The translations under genes and the position numbers were made by a program. From assembly GCA_013154355.1 (NCBI GenBank), contig JAADCU010000038.1:1-43322 (forward strand): 43,322 nt of DNA. Reading direction: 5' to 3'. Positions 1 through 7,804 of this stretch are shown here, piece after piece. Each line of letters starts with the position of its first letter. The first letter of the stretch is position 1. The notes under the pieces were generated by a model. It searched no databases. It saw only the letters and a list, made by a program, of their open reading frames with translations, and was not told the origin of the DNA. The stretch comes from Thermoproteota archaeon (GTDB lineage: Archaea; Thermoproteota; Thermoprotei; Thermoproteales; Thermocladiaceae).

Positions 1-520
1 CTTCTAACGATAATGATAGAAAATCTTCAAGACTCATACCAAGCTTCTCACACTCAAGTATCTTCTCCCTCTTGACACCTCTAGCAAAATCCTTCTGCTT
101 GAACTTTCTGAGCAGAGTATCCAGCTTAACCTCACTCAGCCTCTTGTTAGGCATTACTAGCGCTGCAGCAACTATGAGACCTGACACTGCATCAGCAGCT
201 CTGAGAGCTATAGCAAGCTTAGAATCATCTTTAACACCTGTAAGCTCATTATGCGCCTGTATAGCCCTTATAGCATGCTCAGGTAGCTTACCTCTTAAAA
301 TCTCGGCAGCTGCTAGACCATGCTTCTCAGGCTGGCTCTGAGTTAGCTCATAATCTATGTCATGTAGTAGACCAACAAGCTTCCATAGTTCCCTATCCTC
401 ACCTAATCTCTCAGCAAGCTTCTCCATTATTGCAGCTACTGCCAGCATATGTTTGATCAGCTTATCATTCTTCACATGTCTTCTAACTAGGTCAAGAGCT
501 TCCTCGAAGGTCAACGACAC
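1..520 (-). CDS. HD-domain metal-dependent hydrolase, C-terminus cut off by the window edge
   Basis: Reading leftward from a GTG at 520, about 173 codons stay open to the window edge, so the C-terminus is missing. The protein has the HD superfamily layout: an early His (KHMLAVAAIME), the HD pair in LLHDIDYE, a His in AIQAHNE and an Asp in RAADAV. Small archaeal proteins of this kind (HDIG type) are thought to be phosphohydrolases, but the substrate is unknown. A TATA-like run (531-548) lies just upstream and there is no ribosome binding site, so a leaderless GTG start is likely. It is divergent from rqcH. The family call is firm; any specific substrate would be a guess. Confidence 0.8.
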   Translation of the reverse strand, partial: MSLTFEEALDLVRRHVKNDKLIKHMLAVAAIMEKLAERLGEDRELWKLVGLLHDIDYELTQSQPEKHGLAAAEILRGKLPEHAIRAIQAHNELTGVKDDSKLAIALRAADAVSGLIVAAALVMPNKRLSEVKLDTLLRKFKQKDFARGVKREKILECEKLGMSLEDFLSLSLE

Positions 521-557
521 AGCGTAAAGTAAATATTTTACCTAATATTTACGTATT

Positions 558-604
558 CTGACCGGCAACAGGGGCGTTAGCCCCTGAATGAGCTGGTCGG
601 TCAG
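558..604. other. GC-rich structured element (nested inverted repeats) between divergent genes
   Basis: In an otherwise AT-rich gap there is a GC-rich block with an inner perfect hairpin, AGGGGC (570-575) and GCCCCT (580-585) around a GTTA loop. It is enclosed by GACCGGC (560-566) pairing with GCTGGTC (592-598), with one G-U pair. The alternative outer arms CTGACC (558-563) and GGTCAG (599-604) also match perfectly. A short C-rich run follows (605-612). The internal loop is asymmetric (AAC opposite GAATGA). It lacks C/D boxes. It could be a structured small RNA, an H/ACA-like guide, or a remnant of a transposon end; the sequence alone does not decide. Confidence 0.5.
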
Positions 605-640
605 GTCCCCCTTGTCAATACTTACATAATTATGCAAACC

Positions 641-650
641 TTTTTAATAT
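641..650 (+). promoter_or_regulatory. TATA box for rqcH
   Basis: TTTTTAATAT is centred about 28-30 bases before the GTG start of rqcH, the spacing expected of an archaeal promoter driving a leaderless mRNA. Confidence 0.5.
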
Positions 651-674
651 TCAGACCACATATTTACGAGGGCT

Positions 675-2717
675 GTGCCCTCTATAAGACCAAAGAGGAG
701 TCTCAACGTTCTAGATATTACCGCAATAGTTCGAGAATTAAGGAACATTATTGTTGGGAGATTTATAGATAAGGTGTATAGAGAAGAGAACGGTCTAATA
801 CTGAGGATCAGAGGTGAAGTAGAGAAGTACTATCTCATATTCACCAAGCACAGAGCAGGATTAACAAAATACGTGGTGGAATCTGAAGATAAGAAGAGAG
901 ACCCTGTTCTAAAGAACCTAGTTGAGAGATGTAGAGTAGAGGACATATATATGCCGAGGATAGATAGAATAATACATCTGAAGCTAAGTAACAACATGGA
1001 ACTCATATTCGAGCTAATAGAGCCTATGAACATAGTTCTGAAAGATAGTGAAGGAAAGGTGAGATGGTGTCTACATAGGTACGAGGGTAAGGATAGAAAG
1101 ATACAGATAGGTCTCACCTATGTTCCGCCTCCAAGAAACTTTCTAGATCTCATGAACTGTAGTATTGAGGCATATCTATCAGAGGTGGAGAGAGGAGGTT
1201 CAGATAAGGTTAGAGCTATCTCTAGAGCACTTGGAGTACCTGTAGATCTTGTGAGAGAGGTCTGTAAGAGGCTTAACATTGCTGAAGATAGTATCACTAG
1301 GGAGGACTATGTTAAGATTCTTAATGGTGTGAGAGAGCTCTTCAGAGAGGTTACTGAGGGGAGACTTGAGCCTAGAATCTATGTTGATAAGAGTACTAAC
1401 ATGTTCGTAAATGTGACACCTATAAGATTTCTAATATATGAGGAACATTTTCAACCAATACCGTATAATAGCTTTAATGAGGCTGTAGACGAGTACTTTA
1501 GAAGACTGGAACTTCAGGAGCAGGAACGTTCTCAAGTATCTAGGCTCGAGGCTGAGCTGAAGAAGCTTGAGAAGAGCATAGTGGAAGCCGAGAGTCTAGT
1601 ATCTCATTATCTAGAGAAGTCTGAAGAGCTTAAGAGAAAGGCTAAGCTTGTCTTAGAGAACAAGCATATTGTTGAGGAGTTGTTACTAAGATTGAGGGAA
1701 CTTTGGCAAAAATGTAGGGAGAAGTTTCTAGAAGAAGCTAAGAGGATAGAGCTAGATGGTGTACGAGTCGTAAACTTCATACCACAGGAGAAGGCTATAA
1801 TACTAGATCTCTACGGTGAGACTGTTAAGATACCGATCACAGGAAGTCTAAGGGATGTTATAGAGGAGATGTTTGATAAAGCTAAAGAACTTAAGAGAAA
1901 GGCTGAGAGTGCTAGAAAAGCATTAGAGGAACTTTATAGGAAAAAGGAGAGTCTTGAGAAAGATATTGAGAAGATCTCTAGAGAATTTAAGGAAAGTATT
2001 GTAGAGATTGTCTATGGAGTTTTTGAATGGTTTGAAAAATTTAGATGGTTCATAACTACAGGAGACAAGCTAGTTATAGCTGGTAAAGATGCTTCACAGA
2101 ACGAGTCCATAGTTAGAAGATACTTACGTAAGAACGATCTCTTTCTTCATGCAGACATACCTGGAGGTGCTGTAGTAGTATTAAGAACTAGTGGATCAGA
2201 GATCACTGAAGAAGATGTTTATCAAGCTGCTAAGTATGCTGCTGCTCACTCAAGAGCGTGGACCATAGGTGCATCTTCGATAGACGTGTTCTGCGTATAT
2301 GGTGAGCAGGTTAGTAAGGAGGCTCCTGCTGGTGAGTATCTTGCTCGTGGAAGCTTCATGATATATGGTGAGAGAAAATGGATTCGTGGAGTACCTCTCG
2401 AGCTTGGAGTAGGCATAAGAGTTGACAGGATAGATAATAAGATCATTATTAGAATATTGTCAGCTCCTCCTGAAGCTATACGTAGATTAGCAGAGTATTA
2501 CGTCATTATAAAGCCAGGTAGAGTAGATAAGAATAAGTGTACAAGCATGATAAGAGAGAAGATGCTGAACTACGTGAGATCTAGATATGGCATAGCTCCT
2601 AGGCTGAGACCAGAAGACATAATAGTACATGTTCCAGGAGATTCAACGATAGTTGAGGAGGGTCACAGTGATAATGTATTATCCTGGGATCAGATTAAGA
2701 AGATTGCACAGAGCTGA
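675..2717 (+). CDS. rqcH: RqcH/NEMF-type ribosome quality control protein (NFACT family)
   Basis: This 680-residue protein has the full NFACT architecture. An N-terminal NFACT-N domain begins with LDITAIVRELRNIIVGRFIDKVY. A long charged coiled coil spans roughly residues 275-360, with a second helical stretch around 400-445. A C-terminal NFACT-R (DUF814) domain carries TTGDKLVIAGKDASQNE and a LFLHADIPGGAVVVL segment. Homologues (eukaryotic NEMF/Rqc2, bacterial RqcH) bind stalled large ribosomal subunits and extend nascent chains. Length and domain order are normal. The GTG start sits about 28 bases after a TATA box, so the mRNA is probably leaderless. Its 3' end overlaps the Mut7-C RNase gene, suggesting coupled expression. 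Role in this organism is inferred from the family. Confidence 0.93.
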   Translation: MPSIRPKRSLNVLDITAIVRELRNIIVGRFIDKVYREENGLILRIRGEVEKYYLIFTKHRAGLTKYVVESEDKKRDPVLKNLVERCRVEDIYMPRIDRIIHLKLSNNMELIFELIEPMNIVLKDSEGKVRWCLHRYEGKDRKIQIGLTYVPPPRNFLDLMNCSIEAYLSEVERGGSDKVRAISRALGVPVDLVREVCKRLNIAEDSITREDYVKILNGVRELFREVTEGRLEPRIYVDKSTNMFVNVTPIRFLIYEEHFQPIPYNSFNEAVDEYFRRLELQEQERSQVSRLEAELKKLEKSIVEAESLVSHYLEKSEELKRKAKLVLENKHIVEELLLRLRELWQKCREKFLEEAKRIELDGVRVVNFIPQEKAIILDLYGETVKIPITGSLRDVIEEMFDKAKELKRKAESARKALEELYRKKESLEKDIEKISREFKESIVEIVYGVFEWFEKFRWFITTGDKLVIAGKDASQNESIVRRYLRKNDLFLHADIPGGAVVVLRTSGSEITEEDVYQAAKYAAAHSRAWTIGASSIDVFCVYGEQVSKEAPAGEYLARGSFMIYGERKWIRGVPLELGVGIRVDRIDNKIIIRILSAPPEAIRRLAEYYVIIKPGRVDKNKCTSMIREKMLNYVRSRYGIAPRLRPEDIIVHVPGDSTIVEEGHSDNVLSWDQIKKIAQS

Positions 2718-3282
2718 CTTAAGCATATCATATCCAGGAGACTTAACGATAAGTGAGAATGATACTCTAGTACTTGATTCAATGCTTGGAAAGCTTGCAC
2801 AGTGGTTACGTATGGCTGGCATATATGTAGTTTTTTCACCATTCTTTAGAGACGAGGAGCTCATCGATGTCGAAGACATAGTTGTAACTAGAGATGAAGA
2901 ATTGTTCATGCGTAGATTATCATGCTCTAGAAGGTGCATACTTGTGAGATCGTCTAACATATTAAGACAGTTATCACTAATGTTAGATACTGCTGAGATT
3001 GATGAGAAATACTTTCCAGTTCCTAAGTACTGTACTACATGTGGTGGAGCTCTCAGAGAGATCGATGTTAGAGAAGTTCTTGATAAAGTTCCTGAAAACG
3101 TCTCTAAGAAATTTAAAACGGTATACATATGTGAGAAATGTGGAAAAGTTTATTGGAGAGGATCTCACCACTTGAGGATAGGGGAGAGGTTTAGGAGTGC
3201 CTTCAATCTCTGCAAGCATATCGATAGGATCATCATATGCATTAGAGGTAGGTCATGCATGTTGAGGATCCTGAATATTTAG
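2674..3282 (+). CDS. Mut7-C RNase domain protein with zinc ribbon
   Basis: About 200 residues. The core DSMLGKLAQWLRMAG followed by an acidic TRDEEL segment is the signature of the Mut7-C domain, a PIN-like fold predicted to cleave RNA. Two CxxC pairs (YCTTCGG and ICEKCGK) form the zinc ribbon that normally ends the family. The gene overlaps the last 44 bases of rqcH. I chose ATG 2674 because GGAGG lies at 2657-2661; TTG 2653 or GTG 2668 are possible, and the conserved fold only begins about 35 residues in. Overlap with a ribosome-rescue factor suggests a linked job in mRNA or rRNA decay, which is inference. The C-terminal tail after the ribbon (GRSCMLRILNI) is not conserved-looking. Confidence 0.85.
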   Translation: MYYPGIRLRRLHRADLSISYPGDLTISENDTLVLDSMLGKLAQWLRMAGIYVVFSPFFRDEELIDVEDIVVTRDEELFMRRLSCSRRCILVRSSNILRQLSLMLDTAEIDEKYFPVPKYCTTCGGALREIDVREVLDKVPENVSKKFKTVYICEKCGKVYWRGSHHLRIGERFRSAFNLCKHIDRIIICIRGRSCMLRILNI

Positions 3283-3355
3283 TCTGGTAGTATCTTAGAG
3301 ACCTTGTTTTCTCTCGGCTTAAATAATGTTTGAGCTATATAGACCTAGGGAGCAC

Positions 3356-4096
3356 ATGATAAATTTTAGACCATTCACGCTCTCAGAAGCAGTATGGATA
3401 ATACGATTCTGTAGACAATTGATCAATTATGCGTTATCTAGCAGAGATGAGTCAGAGGCTCTAAAGATACTACCTGAATCAGTAAGAGAGAAGCTCGAGA
3501 AGACGAATTATGGAGTCTTCGTGACTATAGAGAAGATAGTAAGCTCAAGCATGGATGGAGTATATAAGAGAGTTGTAAGAGGCTCTGTTGGAGCACTACC
3601 ATCAGATGAGTACACTACTCTAGAACTTCTCAAGCTTACAGCTCCAGGAGCTGCACTAAAGGATCCTAGAAGAACTCCATTACATAAGAACGAGCTAGGA
3701 AGCTGCGTAATTGAGGTAATGTTCGTTGACTTAGGACGGGAAGTCTCTACTGACGAGATCTATAGCATGTTCATACCTGGGTATCATATCATAGTTGTTG
3801 AAGTCGAGAACTGTAAGAAGGTGATAATGCCTCATGATGTGATTCTTGTTGCTGAGAGTCTTCTAGTAGAGCGAGATCATGGTCTAAGCATGGAGGAGCT
3901 AATAGATGCTCTGTTCTCGAGGTATGATGTGCCTAGGCGAGTCAATGCTCGACTATGTGCGACACAGATTTTTTATGAGGTCATGCCTGATGGAGAGGTA
4001 ATTGAACGTAAGCTATATCTTAACAAGGTGTTTCGAAAGATATCTGGAAGGCATCGTCAGATTCTCGCTCAAGCATCAGCGAGCATGCTGCTCTAA
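3356..4096 (+). CDS. AMMECR1 family protein
   Basis: The middle of the protein carries the AMMECR1 pattern: VRGSVGALP (the usual LRGCIG, with Ser in place of Cys), then LTAPGAALKDPR and ELGSCVIEVMFV. AMMECR1 proteins are small globular proteins of unknown biochemical activity, present in nearly all archaea and in human. A TATA-like CTTAAATAA (3318-3326) implies transcription starting near 3347, so I prefer ATG 3356 (protein begins MINFRPFTLSEAV) over ATG 3326, which lies inside that TATA box. If the gene is read through from rqcH, 3326 remains possible. The final 30 residues (basic, GRHRQIL) resemble nothing I recognise. Confidence 0.85.
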   Translation: MINFRPFTLSEAVWIIRFCRQLINYALSSRDESEALKILPESVREKLEKTNYGVFVTIEKIVSSSMDGVYKRVVRGSVGALPSDEYTTLELLKLTAPGAALKDPRRTPLHKNELGSCVIEVMFVDLGREVSTDEIYSMFIPGYHIIVVEVENCKKVIMPHDVILVAESLLVERDHGLSMEELIDALFSRYDVPRRVNARLCATQIFYEVMPDGEVIERKLYLNKVFRKISGRHRQILAQASASMLL

Positions 4097-4146
4097 CAAG
4101 GTAAGTAAGAGGTAAAGTTATATATTCATGAGTAGGCGAGGTATTA

Positions 4147-4860
4147 ATGAGCGTACAGGTAAAGTTTTACACTATTCTTGGAAAATATGAGGACTATGAG
4201 TACAAGCTTAGAGAACTCATCCTACGTATTAGAGAGCAGGTCAAGGCTAGAGGAGGAGATCCTGAGAAGATAAATCTCACGATGATAAAGGTCAAGGAGG
4301 AGGCTCTAGACCTCATATATAAGTACGTGAGAGGTGAGGAGGAGCCTCCTGAATATCTTAGAAGTCTTGTAGAACATCTGAAGCTAGATAACATATCTAC
4401 ACTACCTGCCATAGTGATAAACGGTAGGAAGATATGTGAAGGAGAGTTGATAGATCTAGCATCGCTAGAGAAGATACTCATAGATGAGGTCAAGAGCAGT
4501 CTAGGAATAGATCTGAGAGAGACACCACAAGTAAAGAGAGAACAAGTACAGGCAGCACCACAGCCTCAGAGAGAAGTAGAGGCTAAACCATACGAGCTTG
4601 AAGAAGTTCAGAAGCCTCCTCCAGCCTCGGTAGAGAGGAGACCTGTAGAGACTGGTGTTCAACAACAATTACAGATAGTTAGACCTAGACAACATCGAGA
4701 GATACGTAAACCACCAGTACATATATCATCTCCAGGTCGTGGAATGCCTTCAAACTGTGGAGAATGTATCTACTATGGTTTTTCAACAAGATACTGTTTT
4801 CTACTAGGAAGAAAAGTCGAGGATATTAATAGGCCTCCATGTCACCGTGAAAACTTATAA
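4147..4860 (+). CDS. Conserved crenarchaeal protein: thioredoxin-like N-domain, proline-rich linker, C-terminal Cys cluster
   Basis: Residues 1-120 look like a thioredoxin-fold domain lacking the CxxC active site: VKFYTILGKYEDY at the start and LPAIVINGRKICEGE near residue 95 where thioredoxins have a cis-proline strand. Residues 125-195 form a low-complexity linker rich in Pro, Gln, Glu and Arg. The last 40 residues hold four Cys (GECIYYG, YCFLLG, RPPCHRE), a likely zinc- or cluster-binding knob. A TATA box GTTATATATT (about 4115-4124) sits 27 bases before ATG 4147, so the mRNA is probably leaderless. Function unknown. It is immediately upstream of rpl35Ae (20 bases), which may link it to ribosomes. 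Confidence 0.6.
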   Translation: MSVQVKFYTILGKYEDYEYKLRELILRIREQVKARGGDPEKINLTMIKVKEEALDLIYKYVRGEEEPPEYLRSLVEHLKLDNISTLPAIVINGRKICEGELIDLASLEKILIDEVKSSLGIDLRETPQVKREQVQAAPQPQREVEAKPYELEEVQKPPPASVERRPVETGVQQQLQIVRPRQHREIRKPPVHISSPGRGMPSNCGECIYYGFSTRYCFLLGRKVEDINRPPCHRENL

Positions 4861-4880
4861 GCTAACTCTAGTCTCGCCTT

Positions 4881-5192
4881 ATGATGGCTAAGATAGTAGG
4901 TCTAGTATACTCCTTCAGGAGAGGAGCTGACGCCTATCCTGACAACGTGATAGTGGTAGTTCCAGGAATAGAAGACAGTGCTGTACTTCATAGGTTTCTA
5001 GGATGTAGAGTAGTATGGAGAACAAAGACGGGAAAGGAGATAGTTGGAAGGGTAAGAAAAGTATGGAGTGATAGAGGTCATCTACTAGTCATATTTAGGA
5101 GACCTCTCCCAGGACAGGCACTAGGTACTCGATGCGAGATAGAGGTTCCTGACGAGAGGTTGAAGGATGTAACTCTCAGTCAGATAACATAG
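4881..5192 (+). CDS. rpl35ae: Large-subunit ribosomal protein L35Ae
   Basis: At 103 residues the length and sequence fit archaeal L35Ae, a protein of the large ribosomal subunit shared with eukaryotes: VGLVYSFRRGADAYPDNVI, a central GRVRKVWSDRGHLLVIFRRPLPGQALG, and a short C-terminal tail. Two ATG codons lie in tandem (4881 and 4884); the TATA-like ACTTATAAG (4852-4860) is 24-27 bases upstream, so a leaderless start at 4884 (protein MAKIVG) is equally likely. The 3' end abuts the convergent tldD gene by one base. Confidence 0.92.
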   Translation: MMAKIVGLVYSFRRGADAYPDNVIVVVPGIEDSAVLHRFLGCRVVWRTKTGKEIVGRVRKVWSDRGHLLVIFRRPLPGQALGTRCEIEVPDERLKDVTLSQIT

Positions 5193-5193
5193 T

Positions 5194-6585
5194 TTAGGAG
5201 AGGAATCCTCCAACCTGTACATTACTAACCTTAACATGAGGACCACCAGTTGATACATATACTAGCTGTCCTTTACCGCAGAGACCATACTCTATATCGA
5301 AGTCCTTGCCTACCATCTCCACGTTTGTTAGAATATCTAACACGTTTCCACTAATAGACATGTTTCTTACAGGACTACCTATCTCTCCATTAACTATCTC
5401 ATAAGCTTCTGCAATACCTACCTGAAAAGTACCATCAAGATTTGCTTCACCACCCCTCGGCTTGACGAGGTAGTATCCACGTTTTATATCTCTAATCAAT
5501 TCTTCGAATGTTGCATCTCTAGGTAACATTACTGTGTTTCTCATTCTTATCAGTGGAGGAACTCTAAAACTTTCAGCTCTAGCATTACCAGTAGGTTCTT
5601 GACCGATCATTGCTGCATATGTTCTATCTACCATGAGCTCTCTAAATACTCCATTCTCAACAAGTATCGCTGTCCTGGCTCTAACACCTTCATCATCATA
5701 TTTTATAGTTCCAAAACCATTCTCTATCTCACAGTCATCAACTATTGTGACTAGTTCTGAACCTATCTTAACGTTCTTCTTATCTTTTACAACACTACCA
5801 CTCATTGTTATATCAGCCTCAGCTAGGTGACCAAACACCTCATGCACAAATACTCCCACGACGTCTGGAGCCATCACTACGGTGAATCTTCCAGGCTCAG
5901 GAGATCTTCCTCTAAGCTGTCCTTCAAGCCTCTTTAACACGCTCTGAGCAATCTTCTCATGACTCCATCTACTCCATATCGTGTAACCATCTCTACTTCC
6001 TCTCGTATCATGTGCCATAGATTCCACACCATTCTCTCTTCCTGTGACTAGTGTCCTAAGATATGAGTAGTACATCTCTTGTATGATTTCTCTACCATCA
6101 CTACTGAGGTAGATTTTCATAAGTTTGAGATCTATGTACCTTATTGTGTATGATTTAACATATTCTTTACTCTTTACTAGACTTGCTAGATGATCGACAT
6201 CTCTAACCTTCATCTCCACGTCTACACTTTCAGGAGGAACCTTGACGGGAAACTTGACATGATCTTTCAGAGGATCTAGCTCAACTATCTTTAGATCACC
6301 TTTTCTAGATCTTGCTATCTTTATAGCATTTTCTATACATTTACCTATACTTGAGATATCTATGCTCTGAGTAGATGAGAAGCCCCATGCACCATCTACG
6401 AAAGCTCTAACAGCTACTCCCTCGTCTGAGCCTTCAACTACTCTTAAATCCTGAGAAGTTCTCGAGATCTCTACCGACCAGTAAGATTCTAATCTCACAT
6501 CAATGAAAGCATGCTCTCTCTGAGAGAACTCTTCAACTACCTTCCTTATCTTATCTATCTCCTGAATAATCCTATCTCCTCTCAC
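5194..6585 (-). CDS. tldD: TldD/PmbA family zinc metalloprotease
   Basis: About 463 residues, the usual TldD length. The metal site HEVFGH (HExxxH) lies in VVGVFVHEVFGHLAEAD, and the C-terminus has the family's ELCGKGQ-like segment (GLCGKGQLVYVSTGGP). TldD proteins, usually with a partner, digest unfolded peptides; only one member is present in this window. The open frame extends to 6666, but that would overlap the divergent gene; a TATA-like element on this strand around 6616-6623 predicts transcription near 6592, so I chose GTG 6585 (TTG 6591 is the alternative). Upstream residues look like a spurious hydrophobic extension. Confidence 0.9.
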   Translation of the reverse strand: MRGDRIIQEIDKIRKVVEEFSQREHAFIDVRLESYWSVEISRTSQDLRVVEGSDEGVAVRAFVDGAWGFSSTQSIDISSIGKCIENAIKIARSRKGDLKIVELDPLKDHVKFPVKVPPESVDVEMKVRDVDHLASLVKSKEYVKSYTIRYIDLKLMKIYLSSDGREIIQEMYYSYLRTLVTGRENGVESMAHDTRGSRDGYTIWSRWSHEKIAQSVLKRLEGQLRGRSPEPGRFTVVMAPDVVGVFVHEVFGHLAEADITMSGSVVKDKKNVKIGSELVTIVDDCEIENGFGTIKYDDEGVRARTAILVENGVFRELMVDRTYAAMIGQEPTGNARAESFRVPPLIRMRNTVMLPRDATFEELIRDIKRGYYLVKPRGGEANLDGTFQVGIAEAYEIVNGEIGSPVRNMSISGNVLDILTNVEMVGKDFDIEYGLCGKGQLVYVSTGGPHVKVSNVQVGGFLS

Positions 6586-6635
6586 GATCAATCGACAGAA
6601 ATTTAGATACATCAGTATTAAAAGTATTAGACAAC

Positions 6636-7151
6636 ATGCCTCCACTAAGATACGAGCAGATGACAATAAAAGAATTCTTAGAAAAATGTAAGCTTCCTAG
6701 AATACCAACAAGACCAAGAAAGTACTACTCCATAGAGAACATAGACAAGGACCTTATATGCAGCATAAAGTACATAGGAGTACTAACACCAATACTAGTA
6801 GACAGAGAATACTACATAATAGACGGAGTGAAGAGATACATAATAATTAGAACATTAACAGAGAAAGGAGAGAACATACCAGAGCCAGTACCAGTGCTTA
6901 TAAAAGAAGATGAAAGTTTTAAAGAGAAACCAGTCTCAGCACTTCACATAGCCTATATAATAAACAAGTTTAGATCAGAACCTAGAGACGAGGAGTTCAG
7001 CGACGAACTTATAACATATGTACAAGATATAGCATACAAGGTCTGGGAAATATATAACAAGGATTATGAAAAAGCAAGTAAGCATCTAGGCATGAGTGTT
7101 GAAACTTTAAGAAGATTAATAGAAGAATATTTAAAAACTTTAACAACTTGA
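6636..7151 (+). CDS. ParB-like (ParB/sulfiredoxin fold) protein with C-terminal helix-turn-helix-like tail
   Basis: Residues 40-90 follow the ParB N-terminal pattern: an IKYIGVLTPILVDREYYIIDGVKRY block, with the conserved Gly-Val-Lys-Arg after the YIIDG turn, then a short PVPVLIK strand. The last 45 residues (YEKASKHLGMSVETLRRLIEEYL) look like a helix-turn-helix. ParB-fold proteins bind or hydrolyse CTP, or act as nucleases or kinases; which applies is unknown. The bases are unusually AT-rich compared with neighbouring tldD. It is divergent from tldD with starts about 50 bases apart, and its end overlaps the convergent hydrolase gene by 12 bases. No parA is visible, so a plasmid-partition role is not supported. 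Confidence 0.65.
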   Translation: MPPLRYEQMTIKEFLEKCKLPRIPTRPRKYYSIENIDKDLICSIKYIGVLTPILVDREYYIIDGVKRYIIIRTLTEKGENIPEPVPVLIKEDESFKEKPVSALHIAYIINKFRSEPRDEEFSDELITYVQDIAYKVWEIYNKDYEKASKHLGMSVETLRRLIEEYLKTLTT

Positions 7152-7706
7152 TAACATTCTAATAACATCTTCAGTACTCATTATTTTTACAGCATATACC
7201 TTACTCATATATTTTAGAAATAGCTCATGCTCAACTTTAGCATCATCTGAAACTATGGGTATAGCTGCAGTAGCATCAGATACTAAGACAACTTCAAACC
7301 TCTCATATACTGCATCAGCAACAGTATGAAGAACACAGATGTTAGTTGCAATACCTGTAACAATTATACATTTAACATCTAGATCACGGAGAAGCTGAGC
7401 AAGACCTGTACCTCTAAATCCACTATACCATCTTTTCTCCAGAACAAACTCTTTCTCAGAACGAGGTTCAAGCTCCGTAATTATTCTAGCCTCTGAACTA
7501 TCCTTCATCGCATGAGGACCCCATATCTTCCTAACCTCTACATCAGTTGGTAGATGACTATCGATCACATGTATGATAGGTATATTCTTCTTACGCGATT
7601 CCTCAACTATTTTGATTATGTTTGGAACTATCTGTCTAGCCATTGGACTACTTAACCTTCCATAGACAAATTCATATAACATATCTATGATGAGCACACT
7701 ATACAT
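7140..7706 (-). CDS. pncA: Isochorismatase-family hydrolase, probably nicotinamidase
   Basis: 188 residues with the cysteine-hydrolase triad of the family: Asp8 (VLIIDMLYEF), Lys91 (LEKRWYSGF) and Cys124 (ATNICVLHTV), plus a cis-peptide region GIATNIC. Asp49 and His51 (VIDSHLPTD) sit where nicotinamidases hold their metal ion. Archaeal members of this size are usually nicotinamidases that convert nicotinamide to nicotinate for NAD salvage, though other amidases share the fold. The start is ATG 7706. The 3' end overlaps the ParB-like gene by 12 bases, tail to tail. Confidence 0.85.
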   Translation of the reverse strand: MYSVLIIDMLYEFVYGRLSSPMARQIVPNIIKIVEESRKKNIPIIHVIDSHLPTDVEVRKIWGPHAMKDSSEARIITELEPRSEKEFVLEKRWYSGFRGTGLAQLLRDLDVKCIIVTGIATNICVLHTVADAVYERFEVVLVSDATAAIPIVSDDAKVEHELFLKYMSKVYAVKIMSTEDVIRMLSSC

Positions 7707-7747
7707 GATCGTCTAAAATAGATAAGATAGTCCATATATAAAGTAAT

Positions 7748-7804
7748 ATCGATGATGAACCTACGACGTTCAGATCAGTGAAGACCGCGGTCAGCACTGA
7801 TATC
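7748..7804 (+). ncRNA. C/D box guide RNA
   Basis: All four boxes are in order: C box ATGATGA (7752-7758), D' CAGA (7771-7774, one change from CTGA), C' GTGAAGA (7778-7784) and D CTGA (7797-7800). Both guide segments are exactly 12 nt (ACCTACGACGTT and CCGCGGTCAGCA) with a 3-nt D'-C' spacer, the geometry of archaeal C/D RNAs. Such RNAs bind L7Ae, Nop5 and fibrillarin and direct 2'-O-methylation of the base paired five positions upstream of D or D'. I could not assign its targets. It overlaps the last codons of the opposite-strand gene ending at 7775. Confidence 0.82.

Noticed and set aside
72-341. Plus-strand open frame of 89 codons over the HD gene
   Set aside because: Ser/Ala/Leu-rich product and fully antisense to a well-supported HD-domain gene.
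2679-3128. Minus-strand open frame antisense to the Mut7-C gene
   Set aside because: Its product is low-complexity and the sense frame has clear domain motifs.
6586-6666. Upstream extension of TldD to position 6666
   Set aside because: Overlaps the divergent ParB-like gene and includes the promoter; added residues are hydrophobic and not family-like.
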